NCBI RefSeq assembly: GCF_030816715.1
Contig: NZ_JAUSYH010000001.1
Span: forward strand, 6,262,001-6,326,000
Origin: Streptomyces achromogenes
Lineage (GTDB): Bacteria > Actinomycetota > Actinomycetes > Streptomycetales > Streptomycetaceae
Direction of reading: 5' to 3'
Length of the DNA stretch: 64,000 nucleotides
In this document: piece by piece, positions 1 through 9,291 of the stretch
How positions within the stretch are numbered: position 1 is the first letter of the stretch
How the letters are laid out: the number at the start of each line of letters is the position of its first letter
Notes under the pieces: generated by a model
What the model was told of the DNA's origin: nothing
The model's input: the letters and a program-made list of their open reading frames with translations, nothing else
Databases searched by the model: none
Program-made: the position numbers and the translations under genes

Positions 1-1541
1 CCGCCCTCACCATGTGGCACATCAACAACGAGTACTGCACCTTCGACCACGGCGACGAGGCGGCCGCCGCCTTCCGGCGCTGGCTGCGCGAGAGGTACCG
101 CACCCTCGACGCCCTCAACACCGCCTGGGGCACGGCGTTCTGGTCCCAGGGCTACGACACCTGGGACGGCGTCCTGCCCCCGCGCACCCCGCACTACCTG
201 AAGAACCCGACGCAGGTGCTGGACTTCCGGCGGTTCACCTCCGACATGCTCCTGGAGTGCTACCGCGCCGAACGTGACATCGTCGCCCGGCACACTCCGC
301 ACCTGCCGGTCACCACCAACTTCATGCCGCTGTGGATCGGCCAGGACGCCTGGCGCTGGGCCGAGGAGGAGGACGTCGTCTCCGTCGACCTCTACCCCGA
401 CCCCCGCGACCCGTTCGGCGCCCAGTACGCCGCCATGGTCCAGGACCTGACCCGCTCCCAGGCACGCGGACCCTGGATGCTGATGGAGCAGGCCGCCGGA
501 CCGGTCAACTGGCGCGGCGTCAACCACCCCAAGCCGCGCGGTATGAACCGCCTCTGGTCCCTGCAGGCGGTGGCCCGCGGCGCGGACGCCGTCTGCTACT
601 TCCAGTGGCGGCAGTCCCGGCAGGGCGCGGAGAAGTTCCACTCCGGGATGGTCAGCCACGCGGGCGAGGAGGGCCGCACCTTCCAGGAGGTCAAACAGCT
701 CGGCGCCGACCTCGCGAAACTCGGCCCGCACGCGGCGGACCGGCACATCACCGCCGAGGTCGCCGTGCTGCACGACTGGCACGCCTGGTGGGCCGGCGCC
801 CAGGACGCCCGTCCGTCCACCGAGGTCGACCTGCCGGCCGTCCTCACCGCCTGGCACCGTGCCCTGTGGGAGAACAACCTCACCGCCGACTTCGCCCACC
901 CCGAGCACGACCTGTCCGGCTACCGGATGGTCCTCGTCCCGCAGCTGTACGCCCTCACGGACGCGGCGATCGACAACCTCCTCGGCTACGTCCGCGGCGG
1001 CGGAGTCCTCGTCTGCGGGTTCCTGACCGGCGTCGCCGACGAGGACGACCGGGTACGGGACGGCGGCATGGACGCCCGGCTGCGCGAGCTGTTCGGCATC
1101 CGCGTCCTGCACGAGTGGTGGCCGCTGGACCCGGGGGAGACCGTCGAGACCGACGGCTTCCACGGCACCCTGTGGTCCGAGGAACTGGAGCCGGCCGCGG
1201 ACGCCCGCGTCGAGACCGTCTACCGGCGGGGCGAACTCGAGGGGATGCCCGCCGTCCTGCGCCGGGACCGCGCCTGGTACCTGTCCACCCTCCCCGAACC
1301 CGACGCCCTGCGCACGCTGCTCGCCCGGATCGCCGCCGAGGCGGGCGTCCGGCCCGTCCTCGAAGGCCTCCCGCCCGGCGTCGAGGCCGTCCGCCGCGGC
1401 GACCTGCTCTTCCTGCTCCACCACGGCCGCGAGCCCGTGACCGTCGTCCTCGCGGGTGCCCACCACGACCTGCTGACCGGCACGACCGTCACGGACGAGA
1501 TCACACTGGGCCGCTACGGCGTGGCGGTGCTGCGCCCATGA
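1..1541 (+). CDS. GH42 beta-galactosidase, 5' end outside window
   Basis: Glycoside hydrolase family 42 enzyme that removes terminal beta-galactosyl residues, probably in the cytoplasm. The reading frame is open to the left edge (from base 3), so the N-terminal part of the TIM barrel is missing. Counting from the Met codon at 12, the acid/base Glu is in WHINNE (residue 7) and the nucleophile Glu in WMLMEQ (about residue 159); the trimerisation and C-terminal beta domains follow. The Met at 12 lies inside the catalytic barrel and is not a real start. The stop overlaps the next start by ATGA, so the gene is translationally coupled to the GH95 gene. In this context the likely substrate is galactosyl side chains of xyloglucan oligosaccharides, which is an inference; family membership is secure. 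Confidence 0.88.
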   Translation, partial: ALTMWHINNEYCTFDHGDEAAAAFRRWLRERYRTLDALNTAWGTAFWSQGYDTWDGVLPPRTPHYLKNPTQVLDFRRFTSDMLLECYRAERDIVARHTPHLPVTTNFMPLWIGQDAWRWAEEEDVVSVDLYPDPRDPFGAQYAAMVQDLTRSQARGPWMLMEQAAGPVNWRGVNHPKPRGMNRLWSLQAVARGADAVCYFQWRQSRQGAEKFHSGMVSHAGEEGRTFQEVKQLGADLAKLGPHAADRHITAEVAVLHDWHAWWAGAQDARPSTEVDLPAVLTAWHRALWENNLTADFAHPEHDLSGYRMVLVPQLYALTDAAIDNLLGYVRGGGVLVCGFLTGVADEDDRVRDGGMDARLRELFGIRVLHEWWPLDPGETVETDGFHGTLWSEELEPAADARVETVYRRGELEGMPAVLRRDRAWYLSTLPEPDALRTLLARIAAEAGVRPVLEGLPPGVEAVRRGDLLFLLHHGREPVTVVLAGAHHDLLTGTTVTDEITLGRYGVAVLRP

Positions 1542-3820
1542 CCGCCCCGCCCGCCCCGCCCGGCCCGCCGACCCCGCCCGCCCCACCGGCCTGTTCCGTC
1601 CCGCCCGGCTTCGACGGCGCCGACGGCCCGGCGCACGGCACCTGGGAGCGCCGGCCCGCGGCCCGCTGGGAGGACGCCTTCCTCAGCGGCAACGGCCGCC
1701 ATGGCGCCCTCGTGTTCGGCGACCCCCACGACGAACGTGTCGTCGTCACCCATCACACCCTGGTCCGCCCCAACGGCTCCGAACACGCCGGGCCGCCCGA
1801 GCTGGCCGACGAACTCCCGGCGCTGCAGGACAGGTTGCTCGCCGGTGAGACCACGGCCGCCGAGAGCTTCACCGACCACCGCCCCCTGCAGTGGGTCCAG
1901 CCCTTCCACCCGGCCTTCCGGATGAGCGTGCGCCGCGCACCCGCCGACCGGCCGCGCCGCGAGGGCGGGCACCTGCGGTCCGTCGACTTCACCACCGGCG
2001 AGACCGTCGCGACCCGTGCGGGCGCCGTCGGCCGGGTGTTCGTCTCCCGCGCCGACGACGTGATCGTCCACCAGGTCACCGGCCCCGACCTGGACATAGC
2101 GCTGGACCACCGGCTCCCCGGCGCCCCCGCCCGCCTCGCCGTCGGCCACGGCGCCGTCCGCACGACGACCGGGGCGTTGCTCACCCTGCGCGCCCGCTAC
2201 CCGGACAGCGACCGCGCGTACACCGGCGTCACCCTGGTCGTGGCCACCGGCGGCCGCACCGAGCTCACCCTTCCCGGAGTGCGGGTCACCGGAGCCGCGT
2301 CGGTGCTGATGCTGACCCGCGTGCGCCGGCACACCGGCGAACTGGACGTCCTCGCGGAGCAGCGCGCCCTGAGCCGGCTGCCGCACTCCTACGACGACCT
2401 GCTCGAACGCCACCTCGCCCTGCACCGCACCGCCTACCGCCGGGTCACCCTCGACCTGCGCGCCGACCCCGCCGAGCGCGCCCTGACCGGCTCCGACCTG
2501 CTCCGGCGCCCGCGCAGCCCGGCCCTCCTCGAGCGGCTCTTCGCCGCGGGCCGCTACCACCTCCTCTCCTCATCCGGCCTGAACCCGCCCCGCCTGCCCG
2601 GCCTATGGACCGGCGACTGGGACACCGCCTGGTCCGGGGCGTTCACCAACGACGCCAACGTCAACCTCCAGACCGCCTCGGCCGCGGCCGCCGCCCTGCC
2701 CGAAGTCACCGAGGCGCTCGCCTCGCTGGTCCACCGTCAGCTCGACGACTGGCGAGGCAACGCCCGCGCGGTGTTCGGCGCCCGGGGAGCGGTCGCGCCC
2801 GCGCACACCGACGGAGAGTCCGGGCTGACCTACCACTTCAGCCGCGAGTACCCGCTCCACCTGTGGACCGCGGGCGCGGACTGGCTGCTCAAGCCCCTCG
2901 TCGACCACGACGAGACACGCGGCGCCCGCGACCCGCGCACGGCCGCCGCCCTCGCCGAGGTCGCCCGGTTCTACGAGGACTTCCTCACCCGCACCGACCG
3001 GGACGGCAGGCTCGTCGTCGTCCCCTCGTACTCGCCGGAGAACCGGCCCGCGAACGGCGGCTGGGGCGCGCTGAACGCGGCCATGGACCTCTCCGCGGCC
3101 CGGCACGCGCTGCTCACCGCGGCCGACTACCACCCCGAGGCCCCCGAGGAGGCCGCCCGCTGGCGGGCCCTCGCCGACCGTCTCCCGCCGCACCGGACCA
3201 ACGCCGACGGAGCGCTCGCCGAATGGGCCTGGCCGGGCCTCGACGACTCCTACGACCACCGCCACCTCAGCCACCTCTACGGCGTCTGGCCCCTCGACGA
3301 GATCAACCCCTACGACACCCCGCGGCAGGCCGCAGCCGCCCACCGAGCCCTGGAACTGCGCGGCGCCGAGAACGACTCCGCGCACGGCCACCTGCACCAC
3401 GCGCTGATCGCCGCCCGCCTCCGGGACGGCCGACGGGTCGCGAACGCCCTGGGAGCGGTCCTCGACGGCGACTTCTTCCACGACTCCCTGATGAGCGCCC
3501 ACTACCCCCGCCGCGACGTCTACAACGCCGACGCCGCGCACACCCTGCCCGCCGTGCTGATCGAGGCGCTCGTCCAGTCCACCCCCGACCGGCTGGTGCT
3601 GCTGCCGGCGGTCCCCCCGGCGCTCCCCAGGGGCGGACTGCGCGGCGTACGCACCCGGTTCGGCGCCGAACTCGACCTGACCTGGGGCCCCGACGGCGCC
3701 CGGGCGGTCCTCACACCGCACCGCACACACCGCGTCGAAGTCCGGACTTCCACCGGCGAACCCCTACTGCTCGACCTGGTCGCCGGAGAAGACCACGTCC
3801 TCACCCTGAGGACGTGGTGA
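1538..3820 (+). CDS. GH95 alpha-L-fucosidase
   Basis: Protein of 760 residues resembling inverting alpha-1,2-L-fucosidases of family 95, which remove fucose from the galactose of side chains. An N-terminal beta-sandwich (WEDAFLSGNGRHGALVFG, about residues 45-65) precedes an (alpha/alpha)6 barrel. The family's catalytic Asn pair is visible as NVN (N374 and N376) and the general acid as SPEN (E501); the HRHLSHLYG motif follows near residue 575. The start at 1538 overlaps the GH42 stop by four bases; a reading frame continues upstream but only as the antiphase shadow of GH42. There is no signal peptide; residues 1-20 are Pro/Ala-rich. With GH42 it would strip Fuc-Gal side chains, as on fucosylated xyloglucan. 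Some GH95 members act on L-galactose instead, so the exact substrate is open. Confidence 0.87.
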   Translation: MTAPPAPPGPPTPPAPPACSVPPGFDGADGPAHGTWERRPAARWEDAFLSGNGRHGALVFGDPHDERVVVTHHTLVRPNGSEHAGPPELADELPALQDRLLAGETTAAESFTDHRPLQWVQPFHPAFRMSVRRAPADRPRREGGHLRSVDFTTGETVATRAGAVGRVFVSRADDVIVHQVTGPDLDIALDHRLPGAPARLAVGHGAVRTTTGALLTLRARYPDSDRAYTGVTLVVATGGRTELTLPGVRVTGAASVLMLTRVRRHTGELDVLAEQRALSRLPHSYDDLLERHLALHRTAYRRVTLDLRADPAERALTGSDLLRRPRSPALLERLFAAGRYHLLSSSGLNPPRLPGLWTGDWDTAWSGAFTNDANVNLQTASAAAAALPEVTEALASLVHRQLDDWRGNARAVFGARGAVAPAHTDGESGLTYHFSREYPLHLWTAGADWLLKPLVDHDETRGARDPRTAAALAEVARFYEDFLTRTDRDGRLVVVPSYSPENRPANGGWGALNAAMDLSAARHALLTAADYHPEAPEEAARWRALADRLPPHRTNADGALAEWAWPGLDDSYDHRHLSHLYGVWPLDEINPYDTPRQAAAAHRALELRGAENDSAHGHLHHALIAARLRDGRRVANALGAVLDGDFFHDSLMSAHYPRRDVYNADAAHTLPAVLIEALVQSTPDRLVLLPAVPPALPRGGLRGVRTRFGAELDLTWGPDGARAVLTPHRTHRVEVRTSTGEPLLLDLVAGEDHVLTLRTW

Positions 3821-3870
3821 CTCCCCCCCCCGAGAAGAACGCAGTTCCCCCCACCCATGGAAGGGACACC

Positions 3871-4590
3871 ATGGCAACACGCACCCGAACCCCCCGCAGG
3901 GTCGTCAAGGCCCTCCTCGCTCCCGCCCTCGCGCTCGGCGCCACCGTGGGCCTCGCCTCCGCCCCCGCCTCGGCCGCCGTCTGGAACAGCTGCGAGCAGT
4001 ACGGCAACACCGGCCTGAACGGCTACACCCTCTACAACAACATCTGGGGCTCCGGCGCCGGCAGCCAGTGCTTCTGGGCCAACTCCGGCACCAACTGGGG
4101 CGTCTGGGCCAACCACCCCAACACCGGCGGCATCAAGTCCTACCCCGACTCCAAGAAGGTGATCAACAAGTCGATCACCTCGCTGGGCTCGCTCACCGGC
4201 AGCTACAACGTCACCGTCCCGTCCGCCGGCTCGTACAACACGTCGTACGACATCTGGGACACCGACTACGACTACGAGGTCATGCTCTGGGTCAACAAGA
4301 CCGGCGCCGTCGGCCCCCTCGGCACCTCGCAGGGCACCGTCACCCTCGGCGGCCACACCTGGGCCGTCTACAAGGGCAACAACACGGCCAACGACGTGTT
4401 CTCCTTCGTGCGCACCTCGAACTCGACGTCCGGCACCGTGAACATCCTGCCGATCCTGAAGTGGATCAAGGACACCAAGGGCTGGTTCGGCAACGAGACC
4501 ATCGGGGACGTGCAGTTCGGCTTCGAGATCACCTCGTCGTCCGGCGGCCTCGACTTCCGGGCCAACAGCGCGACGGTCAGCAGCAGCTGA
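3871..4590 (+). CDS. Secreted GH12 endo-beta-1,4-glucanase / xyloglucanase
   Basis: Secreted protein of 239 residues. A Sec signal peptide (twin Arg-containing basic start, hydrophobic core, ASAPASA cleavage near residue 35) is followed by a family 12 beta-jelly-roll. The two catalytic Glu residues are seen as DYEVMLW (E136, nucleophile) and VQFGFE (E219, acid/base). The ATG at 3871 is preceded by GGAAGGG five bases upstream; the ATG at 3857 is out of frame. There is no cellulose-binding module, and the mature protein is close to a bare catalytic domain. GH12 enzymes cleave cellulose, mixed-link glucan or xyloglucan outside the cell. The debranching genes beside it favour xyloglucan, by inference. 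A strong hairpin follows the stop. Confidence 0.85.
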   Translation: MATRTRTPRRVVKALLAPALALGATVGLASAPASAAVWNSCEQYGNTGLNGYTLYNNIWGSGAGSQCFWANSGTNWGVWANHPNTGGIKSYPDSKKVINKSITSLGSLTGSYNVTVPSAGSYNTSYDIWDTDYDYEVMLWVNKTGAVGPLGTSQGTVTLGGHTWAVYKGNNTANDVFSFVRTSNSTSGTVNILPILKWIKDTKGWFGNETIGDVQFGFEITSSSGGLDFRANSATVSSS

Positions 4591-4600
4591 CCGGCTGACA

Positions 4601-4633
4601 GGGCCGGCTCCGCGCATCCCGCGGGGCCGGCCC
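4601..4633 (+). terminator. Intrinsic terminator-like hairpin after GH12 gene
   Basis: A 14-bp GC-rich stem (arms 4601-4614 and 4620-4633, one T-G pair) closes a five-base loop 10 bases after the GH12 stop. It lies between converging genes, so it can end transcription from both sides. There is no U-tract, as is usual in Streptomyces. Confidence 0.7.
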
Positions 4634-4678
4634 CCGCCGTGCGTCAGGCGTGCGTCGGGCCGTGGCCCCCGCCGTGCG

Positions 4679-5866
4679 TCAGGCCCGGTCGACCTCGGCG
4701 CGCAGCACGTCGTAGTCGGCGAACGCGGCGTCGACGTCGGCCCGGGTCAGGCCGTAACGGGCCAGGTCGTAGCTGTGCGGCCGGCTGCCCTTGGGGCGGG
4801 CGGCGATCCGGGGGAGCCGCGCCGCGTCGGCGTCGGTCCAGCGGGCGCCCACGGCGTCGTAGAGCTTCGGTGCCCCGGTGGCCGGGTCCGATCCCAGCCA
4901 GGAGTAGGGGACGTCCACCAGCGCCTCGCGCGGGACGGCGGCACGGGCCGCGAGGCCGCGCTCCACGGAACGGCTCAGCAGCGCGAGCCAGGTGGCGCCC
5001 AGCTCGTGCAGGTCGAGCGGGCGCAGGGTGATCGCCATGCCGTGCTCGATCAAGCTGCAGAAGGAGGCCACGACGGCGGCCGGGTCCCGGTGCGTCCACA
5101 CGAGCGTGGCGTCGGGGAAGACGGCGAGCAGCGCGTCGAGGTTGCCGGTGTGCAGCGGAGACTTCAGCACCCAGCGGCGGCGGGGGCGGCCGTACTGGAG
5201 CACCTGGTAGACCTGCTTGAGGTAGGCGTAGTCGGGGACGAAGTCCCGCTCCTCCAGCGCCCCCCGGTAGGCGGGTATGCGGGCCTGGGACAGCGGCATG
5301 ACGGTGTGCGGGAGGGCGAACGTGCACTCCTCGGGTCCCTCGGCCACCAGGGGGTGGATGTCGCGGTAGCGCGGCGCGAACAGATCGATCGCGCCGACCA
5401 TGAGACGCGCCGCGGTGACCGCTCTGCGGCGCTGCCCGGGCGAGCCCTGCACGTCCGGTGTCAACAGCTCCCACAGCAGTGGACACCGGTGCTCCTCGGA
5501 CAGCGAGAGCACACCGTGGGTGAGCGTCGTCGCGGTGCGCGGCAGGCCCACCACGAACACCGGCCGCTCGACCGGCTCCCGCGCGATCCCGGGGTGCTCG
5601 GCGATCAGCCGCCGGACCCGGGCGCGGTTGGCCAGATGCCGTCGGACGTGCCCCTGCGCAGACCACCAGCCGACCGGCGTGAGGCTCTCGTCCCGGGCCC
5701 AGTCGCGCAGCAGGCGCCGGAACTCCTCGGTGAACTCCTCGTCCCCGTCCGCCGGGCGGGCCGCGGCCGAGAGCCGGTCGAGGACGCGGTCGGGCGTGCG
5801 CCGGGAGGCGAACCCGGGCCGCAGCAACAGGTTGGCCACAGTGAGGGCGAGCGGGGATGAGGACAC
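4679..5866 (-). CDS. PAPS-dependent sulfotransferase family protein
   Basis: Protein of 395 residues of the Sulfotransfer_3 type, which moves a sulfuryl group from PAPS to a hydroxyl or amine. The 5'-phosphosulfate loop is seen as FVVGLPRTATTLTH (about residues 103-116). The 3'-phosphate segment is RWVLKSPLHTGNLDAL, followed by the helix starting THRDPAAVVASF. The GTG start at 5866 has GGGTG about ten bases upstream; the frame stays open far upstream, but that stretch overlaps GH31 antisense and reads as random Arg/Gly-rich protein. The acceptor cannot be told. It lies between the GH12 gene and the GH31 gene; nothing in the glycosidase pathway requires sulfation, so it may be an unrelated insertion. 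Confidence 0.8.
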   Translation of the reverse strand: MSSSPLALTVANLLLRPGFASRRTPDRVLDRLSAAARPADGDEEFTEEFRRLLRDWARDESLTPVGWWSAQGHVRRHLANRARVRRLIAEHPGIAREPVERPVFVVGLPRTATTLTHGVLSLSEEHRCPLLWELLTPDVQGSPGQRRRAVTAARLMVGAIDLFAPRYRDIHPLVAEGPEECTFALPHTVMPLSQARIPAYRGALEERDFVPDYAYLKQVYQVLQYGRPRRRWVLKSPLHTGNLDALLAVFPDATLVWTHRDPAAVVASFCSLIEHGMAITLRPLDLHELGATWLALLSRSVERGLAARAAVPREALVDVPYSWLGSDPATGAPKLYDAVGARWTDADAARLPRIAARPKGSRPHSYDLARYGLTRADVDAAFADYDVLRAEVDRA

Positions 5867-5982
5867 GGGAGAACACCCTTTCGCGGGGCAGCGAGGGACG
5901 GAGGGGGCAGCGGACGCCAGCCCCCTACCCCACCAACCACCGTTTGCCACAAGGGAGTTCGCGCGGCGACGACGAACCGGTG

Positions 5983-8025
5983 TTACTCGGCCACCGGTAG
6001 CCGGGCCCCGTCCCGCAGGAACAGCGGGAGGCGCTCCAGCGGGGCGTCGACCGTCACGGTCGTCCCGCCCTCGTACGTCTCGCCCGTCCACGCGTCCGTC
6101 CAGACCGCGCCCGCCGGGAGGTGGGCCGTGCGGGTCGTCGCGCCCGCCGTCAGCACCGGCGCGACGAGCAGGTCGCGGCCGAAGAGGTAGGAGTCGTCCA
6201 CCGACCAGGCCGCCGGGTCGCCGGGGAACTCCAGGAACAGCGGCCGCATGGGTGGCAGGCCCTCCTCGTGCGCCTCCCGCATGACCTCCATGACATACGG
6301 CTTCAGCCGATCGCGCAGCCGCAGGTACGCCTCCAGGATCGCGCCCGCCTCCTCGCCGTACGACCACACCTCGTTCGGGCCGCCGGTCATGTCGGGACCG
6401 AGCGGCATGCCCGGGTCGCGGAATCCGTGCAGACGCATCAGCGGGGACACCGCCCCGAACTGGAACCAGCGGACCATCACCTCCCGGTACGCCGGGTCGT
6501 CCGGGTCGCCGCCGTGGAAGCCGCCGATGTCGGTGTTCCACCAGGGAATGCCCGACAGCGCGGTGTTCAGGCCGGCCGCGATCTGCCGGCGCAGCGTCGG
6601 GAAGTCGGTCCCGATGTCACCGGACCACAGGGCGGCGCCATAGCGCTGACTGCCCGCCCAGGCCGAGCGGTTGAGGCTGACGATCTCCTCCTCGCCGGCC
6701 GCGCGCAGCCCTTCGTAGAACGTGCGGGCGTTCTCGGCCGGGTACATGTTGCCGACCTCCAGACCCGGGCCCGCCCAGTAGCGCAGGTTCTCCGGGAAAC
6801 CGGGCTTCAGCTCCGGCTCGCAGGCGTCCAGCCAGAAGGCCGTGATGCCGTACGGGGCGAGGTAGTTGTCGCGGATCCTCGACCACAGGAAGTCCCGGGC
6901 CTCGGGGTTGGTCGCGTCGTAGAACGCCACCTGGACCGTCGAGGCGACCCCCTTGTCGGGCCAGTCGGCGTGCGCCATGGGACCGTACTGGGTGCCGATG
7001 AAGTAGCCGCGCTGCTCCATCAGCTGGTGGTTCTCGCTCAGCGGCGACACCGACGGCCACACGCTCACCACCAGTTTGACGCCCATCTCCTCGAGCTCGC
7101 GGACCATCGCCGCCGGGTCGGGCCACTCCGCCGGGTCGAACTTCCAGTCGCCCAGATGCGTCCAGTGGAAGAAGTCGCAGACGATGGCGTCGAGCGGCAG
7201 CCCCCGGCGCTTGTACTCCCGTGCCACCTCGAGGAGTTCGTCCTGCGTGCGGTAGCGCAGCTTGCACTGCCAGAAGCCCGCCGCCCACTCCGGCAGCATC
7301 GGGGTCCGGCCGGTGACCGCGCTGTAGCGGCGCTGGCCGTCGGCCGGGGCGCCGGCCGTGATCCAGTAGTCGATCTGCCGGGCCGAGTCGGCGACCCAGC
7401 GGGTGCCGTTGCCGGCCAGCTCGACGCGGCCGATCGCCGGGTTGTTCCACAGCAGCGTGTAGCCGCGGCTCGAGGTGAGCACCGGGATGCCGACCTCGGC
7501 GTTGCGCTGGACGAGGTCCAGGACCAGGCCCTTCTGGTCGAGGCGGCCGTGCTGGTGCTGGCCGAGGCCGTACAGCCGCTCGTCGTCGTAGGCGGCGAAC
7601 CGCTGCTCCAGGCGGTGGTGGCCGTTGCCGACGGCCGTGTAGAGGCGCGAGCCCGGCCACCAGAAGTGGGCGCGGTCCTCGGCCAGGATCTCGGTGCGGT
7701 CGTCGGTGCGCAGGAAGCGGACCAGGCCCTCGGCGCTCACCTCGACGGTGAGCGCGCCGACCGTCAGCAGGCCCTCCCCGTCACCGGTCTTGACGCTGCT
7801 CTCGGTGGCGGGCGGCCCGTCGAGCAGGGCGCCCGGCAGTCCCTCGAGGATCGGTCCGCCGAGCCTGGCGCGCACCCGGACGGCGTCCGGGCCCCACGGC
7901 TCGATCCGCAGGGTCTCCTGACGGCCGCTCCACTCCAGCGCGCCGTCGCGCTCCCGGAAGGTGCCGACCGTGGGCGACGACTGCGCGAGGCTGACCTGAG
8001 GCTGGTTTTCGGCAGGCTGGTTCAC
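5983..8025 (-). CDS. GH31 glycosidase, alpha-xylosidase type
   Basis: Protein of 680 residues of family 31, retaining alpha-glycosidases. The nucleophile Asp is in AFWLDACEPE and the acid/base Asp in ALWSGDIGTDF. The WLDACEPE form resembles the xyloglucan-type alpha-xylosidases rather than the WIDMNE form of maltases, so removal of xylose from the non-reducing end of xyloglucan oligosaccharides is likely. The GTG start at 8025 has AAGGAG at good spacing; an ATG 18 codons upstream (8079) has no ribosome binding site. There is no signal peptide, so it acts on imported oligosaccharides. It is transcribed in the same direction as the LacI gene just upstream and could share its transcript. Confidence 0.85.
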   Translation of the reverse strand: MNQPAENQPQVSLAQSSPTVGTFRERDGALEWSGRQETLRIEPWGPDAVRVRARLGGPILEGLPGALLDGPPATESSVKTGDGEGLLTVGALTVEVSAEGLVRFLRTDDRTEILAEDRAHFWWPGSRLYTAVGNGHHRLEQRFAAYDDERLYGLGQHQHGRLDQKGLVLDLVQRNAEVGIPVLTSSRGYTLLWNNPAIGRVELAGNGTRWVADSARQIDYWITAGAPADGQRRYSAVTGRTPMLPEWAAGFWQCKLRYRTQDELLEVAREYKRRGLPLDAIVCDFFHWTHLGDWKFDPAEWPDPAAMVRELEEMGVKLVVSVWPSVSPLSENHQLMEQRGYFIGTQYGPMAHADWPDKGVASTVQVAFYDATNPEARDFLWSRIRDNYLAPYGITAFWLDACEPELKPGFPENLRYWAGPGLEVGNMYPAENARTFYEGLRAAGEEEIVSLNRSAWAGSQRYGAALWSGDIGTDFPTLRRQIAAGLNTALSGIPWWNTDIGGFHGGDPDDPAYREVMVRWFQFGAVSPLMRLHGFRDPGMPLGPDMTGGPNEVWSYGEEAGAILEAYLRLRDRLKPYVMEVMREAHEEGLPPMRPLFLEFPGDPAAWSVDDSYLFGRDLLVAPVLTAGATTRTAHLPAGAVWTDAWTGETYEGGTTVTVDAPLERLPLFLRDGARLPVAE

Positions 8026-8175
8026 GTGGGGTGCTCCTTGAAGGAGTGCAGACAGGAGTGAAACAGGGGACGCGGGCATGGGGGCGCCCCGGCAGAGTGC
8101 GAGGGGCAGGGAGCGACGTGCGAGGTGCGAGAGCGGCTGGGGGCGAGAGGCAGGGGGCGAGAGGCGGGGCGTGGG

Positions 8176-9189
8176 TCAGGCTCCGGAGGGCGCCGGTCCC
8201 GTGCTCGCCCGGACCGTCAGCTCGGGAGCGATGAGCACGACTTCGTCGCCGCCGCGCCCCTCCAGCTTGGCGACGAGGCGTTCCACGGCGTGCCGGCCCA
8301 TCTCCTGGGCGGGGATGGCGACCGAGGTCAGCCGCACCGACGCCTGGACGGCGACCTGATCGGGGCAGATCGCCACCACCGACACGTCCTCCGGGACGGC
8401 CCGGCCCTGCTGGCGCAGCAGCGCGAGGAGCGGCTCGACCGCCGACTCGTTCTGCACGACGAAGCCGGTGGTGCCCGGCCGCTCGTCGAGGACCCGGGCC
8501 AGCGTCACGGCCATCGCGTCGTACCCGCCCTCGCACGGGCGGTGCAGCAGCCGTTGGCCCAGTTCCCTGGCCCGGTGCCGCAGACCTTCCAGGGTGCGTT
8601 CGGCGAAGCCGGTGTGCCGTTCGTAGACCGCGGGCGCCTCGCCGATGACCGCGATGTCGCGGTGCCCCAGCGTCGCCAGGTGCTCCACGCACAGCGCGCC
8701 GGTCGCCGCGAAGTCGAGGTCGACGCAGGTCAGGCCGGAGGTGTCGGCGGGCAGCCCGATCAGCACGGAGGGCTGGTCGGTGGAGCGCAGCAGCGGCAGC
8801 CGCTCGTCGTCCAGCTCGACGTCCATCAGGATCATCGCGTCGGCGAGCCCGCTGCCGGTGACGCGCCGGACGGCGTCGGGCCCCTCCTCGCCGGTCAGCA
8901 GCAGGACGTCGTACCCGTACGTGCGCGCCGTGGTGGCCACCGCGATGGCGATCTCCATCATCACCGGCACGTAGATGTCGGTGCGCAGCGGAATCATCAG
9001 CGCGATGATGTTGGACCGGCTGCTGGCCAGTGCGCGGGCGCCCGCGTTCGGGTGGTAGCCGAGCTCCCGGATGCTCTGTTCGACGCGCTGCCGGGTCGTC
9101 GTCGAGATGGACCGCTTGCCACTGAGGACATAGCTCACCGTGCTCGCCGAGACTCCGGCGTGCTGGGCGACCTCGGCGAGGGTGACCAT
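8176..9189 (-). CDS. LacI-family transcriptional repressor
   Basis: Protein of 337 residues. An N-terminal helix-turn-helix and hinge (VTLAEVAQHAGVSASTVSYV, then NAGARALASSRSN) is followed by a periplasmic-binding-protein-like sugar sensor domain. The ATG at 9189 has GGAGAG seven bases upstream. Two palindromes centred on AAGCGCTT, the classic LacI/GalR core, lie 14 to 124 bases upstream of this start, so autoregulation is likely. It should repress the divergent and downstream glycosidase genes until a sugar ligand binds. The ligand is unknown; a xyloglucan-derived sugar is an inference from the neighbours. Confidence 0.9.
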   Translation of the reverse strand: MVTLAEVAQHAGVSASTVSYVLSGKRSISTTTRQRVEQSIRELGYHPNAGARALASSRSNIIALMIPLRTDIYVPVMMEIAIAVATTARTYGYDVLLLTGEEGPDAVRRVTGSGLADAMILMDVELDDERLPLLRSTDQPSVLIGLPADTSGLTCVDLDFAATGALCVEHLATLGHRDIAVIGEAPAVYERHTGFAERTLEGLRHRARELGQRLLHRPCEGGYDAMAVTLARVLDERPGTTGFVVQNESAVEPLLALLRQQGRAVPEDVSVVAICPDQVAVQASVRLTSVAIPAQEMGRHAVERLVAKLEGRGGDEVVLIAPELTVRASTGPAPSGA

Positions 9190-9202
9190 CCAGCTCTCCA
9201 AG

Positions 9203-9224
9203 CTTTGTGAAGCGCTTCGACAGT
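9203..9224. promoter_or_regulatory. LacI operator 1
   Basis: Imperfect palindrome with core GAAGCGCTTC (9209-9218), 14 bases upstream of the LacI-family start. Its right half continues as GCTTCGACAG, matching the half-site of the perfect operator at 9292-9313. A loose extra half-site GGTTCGACAG lies at 9254-9263. Confidence 0.75.
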
Positions 9225-9291
9225 GCGCATTGCGAACATGGGCGGGTGAGAGTGGTTCGACAGTAACCCCGTAGGGGGTGGGTGTCCATAG

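Noticed and set aside
332..1537. Upstream extension of the GH95 frame
   Set aside because: It lies out of frame inside GH42, reads as Arg/Pro-rich nonsense, and the ATGA overlap at 1538 is the natural start.
5867..6541. N-terminal extension of the sulfotransferase frame
   Set aside because: It is antisense to the GH31 gene and ends where the conserved sulfotransferase sequence begins.
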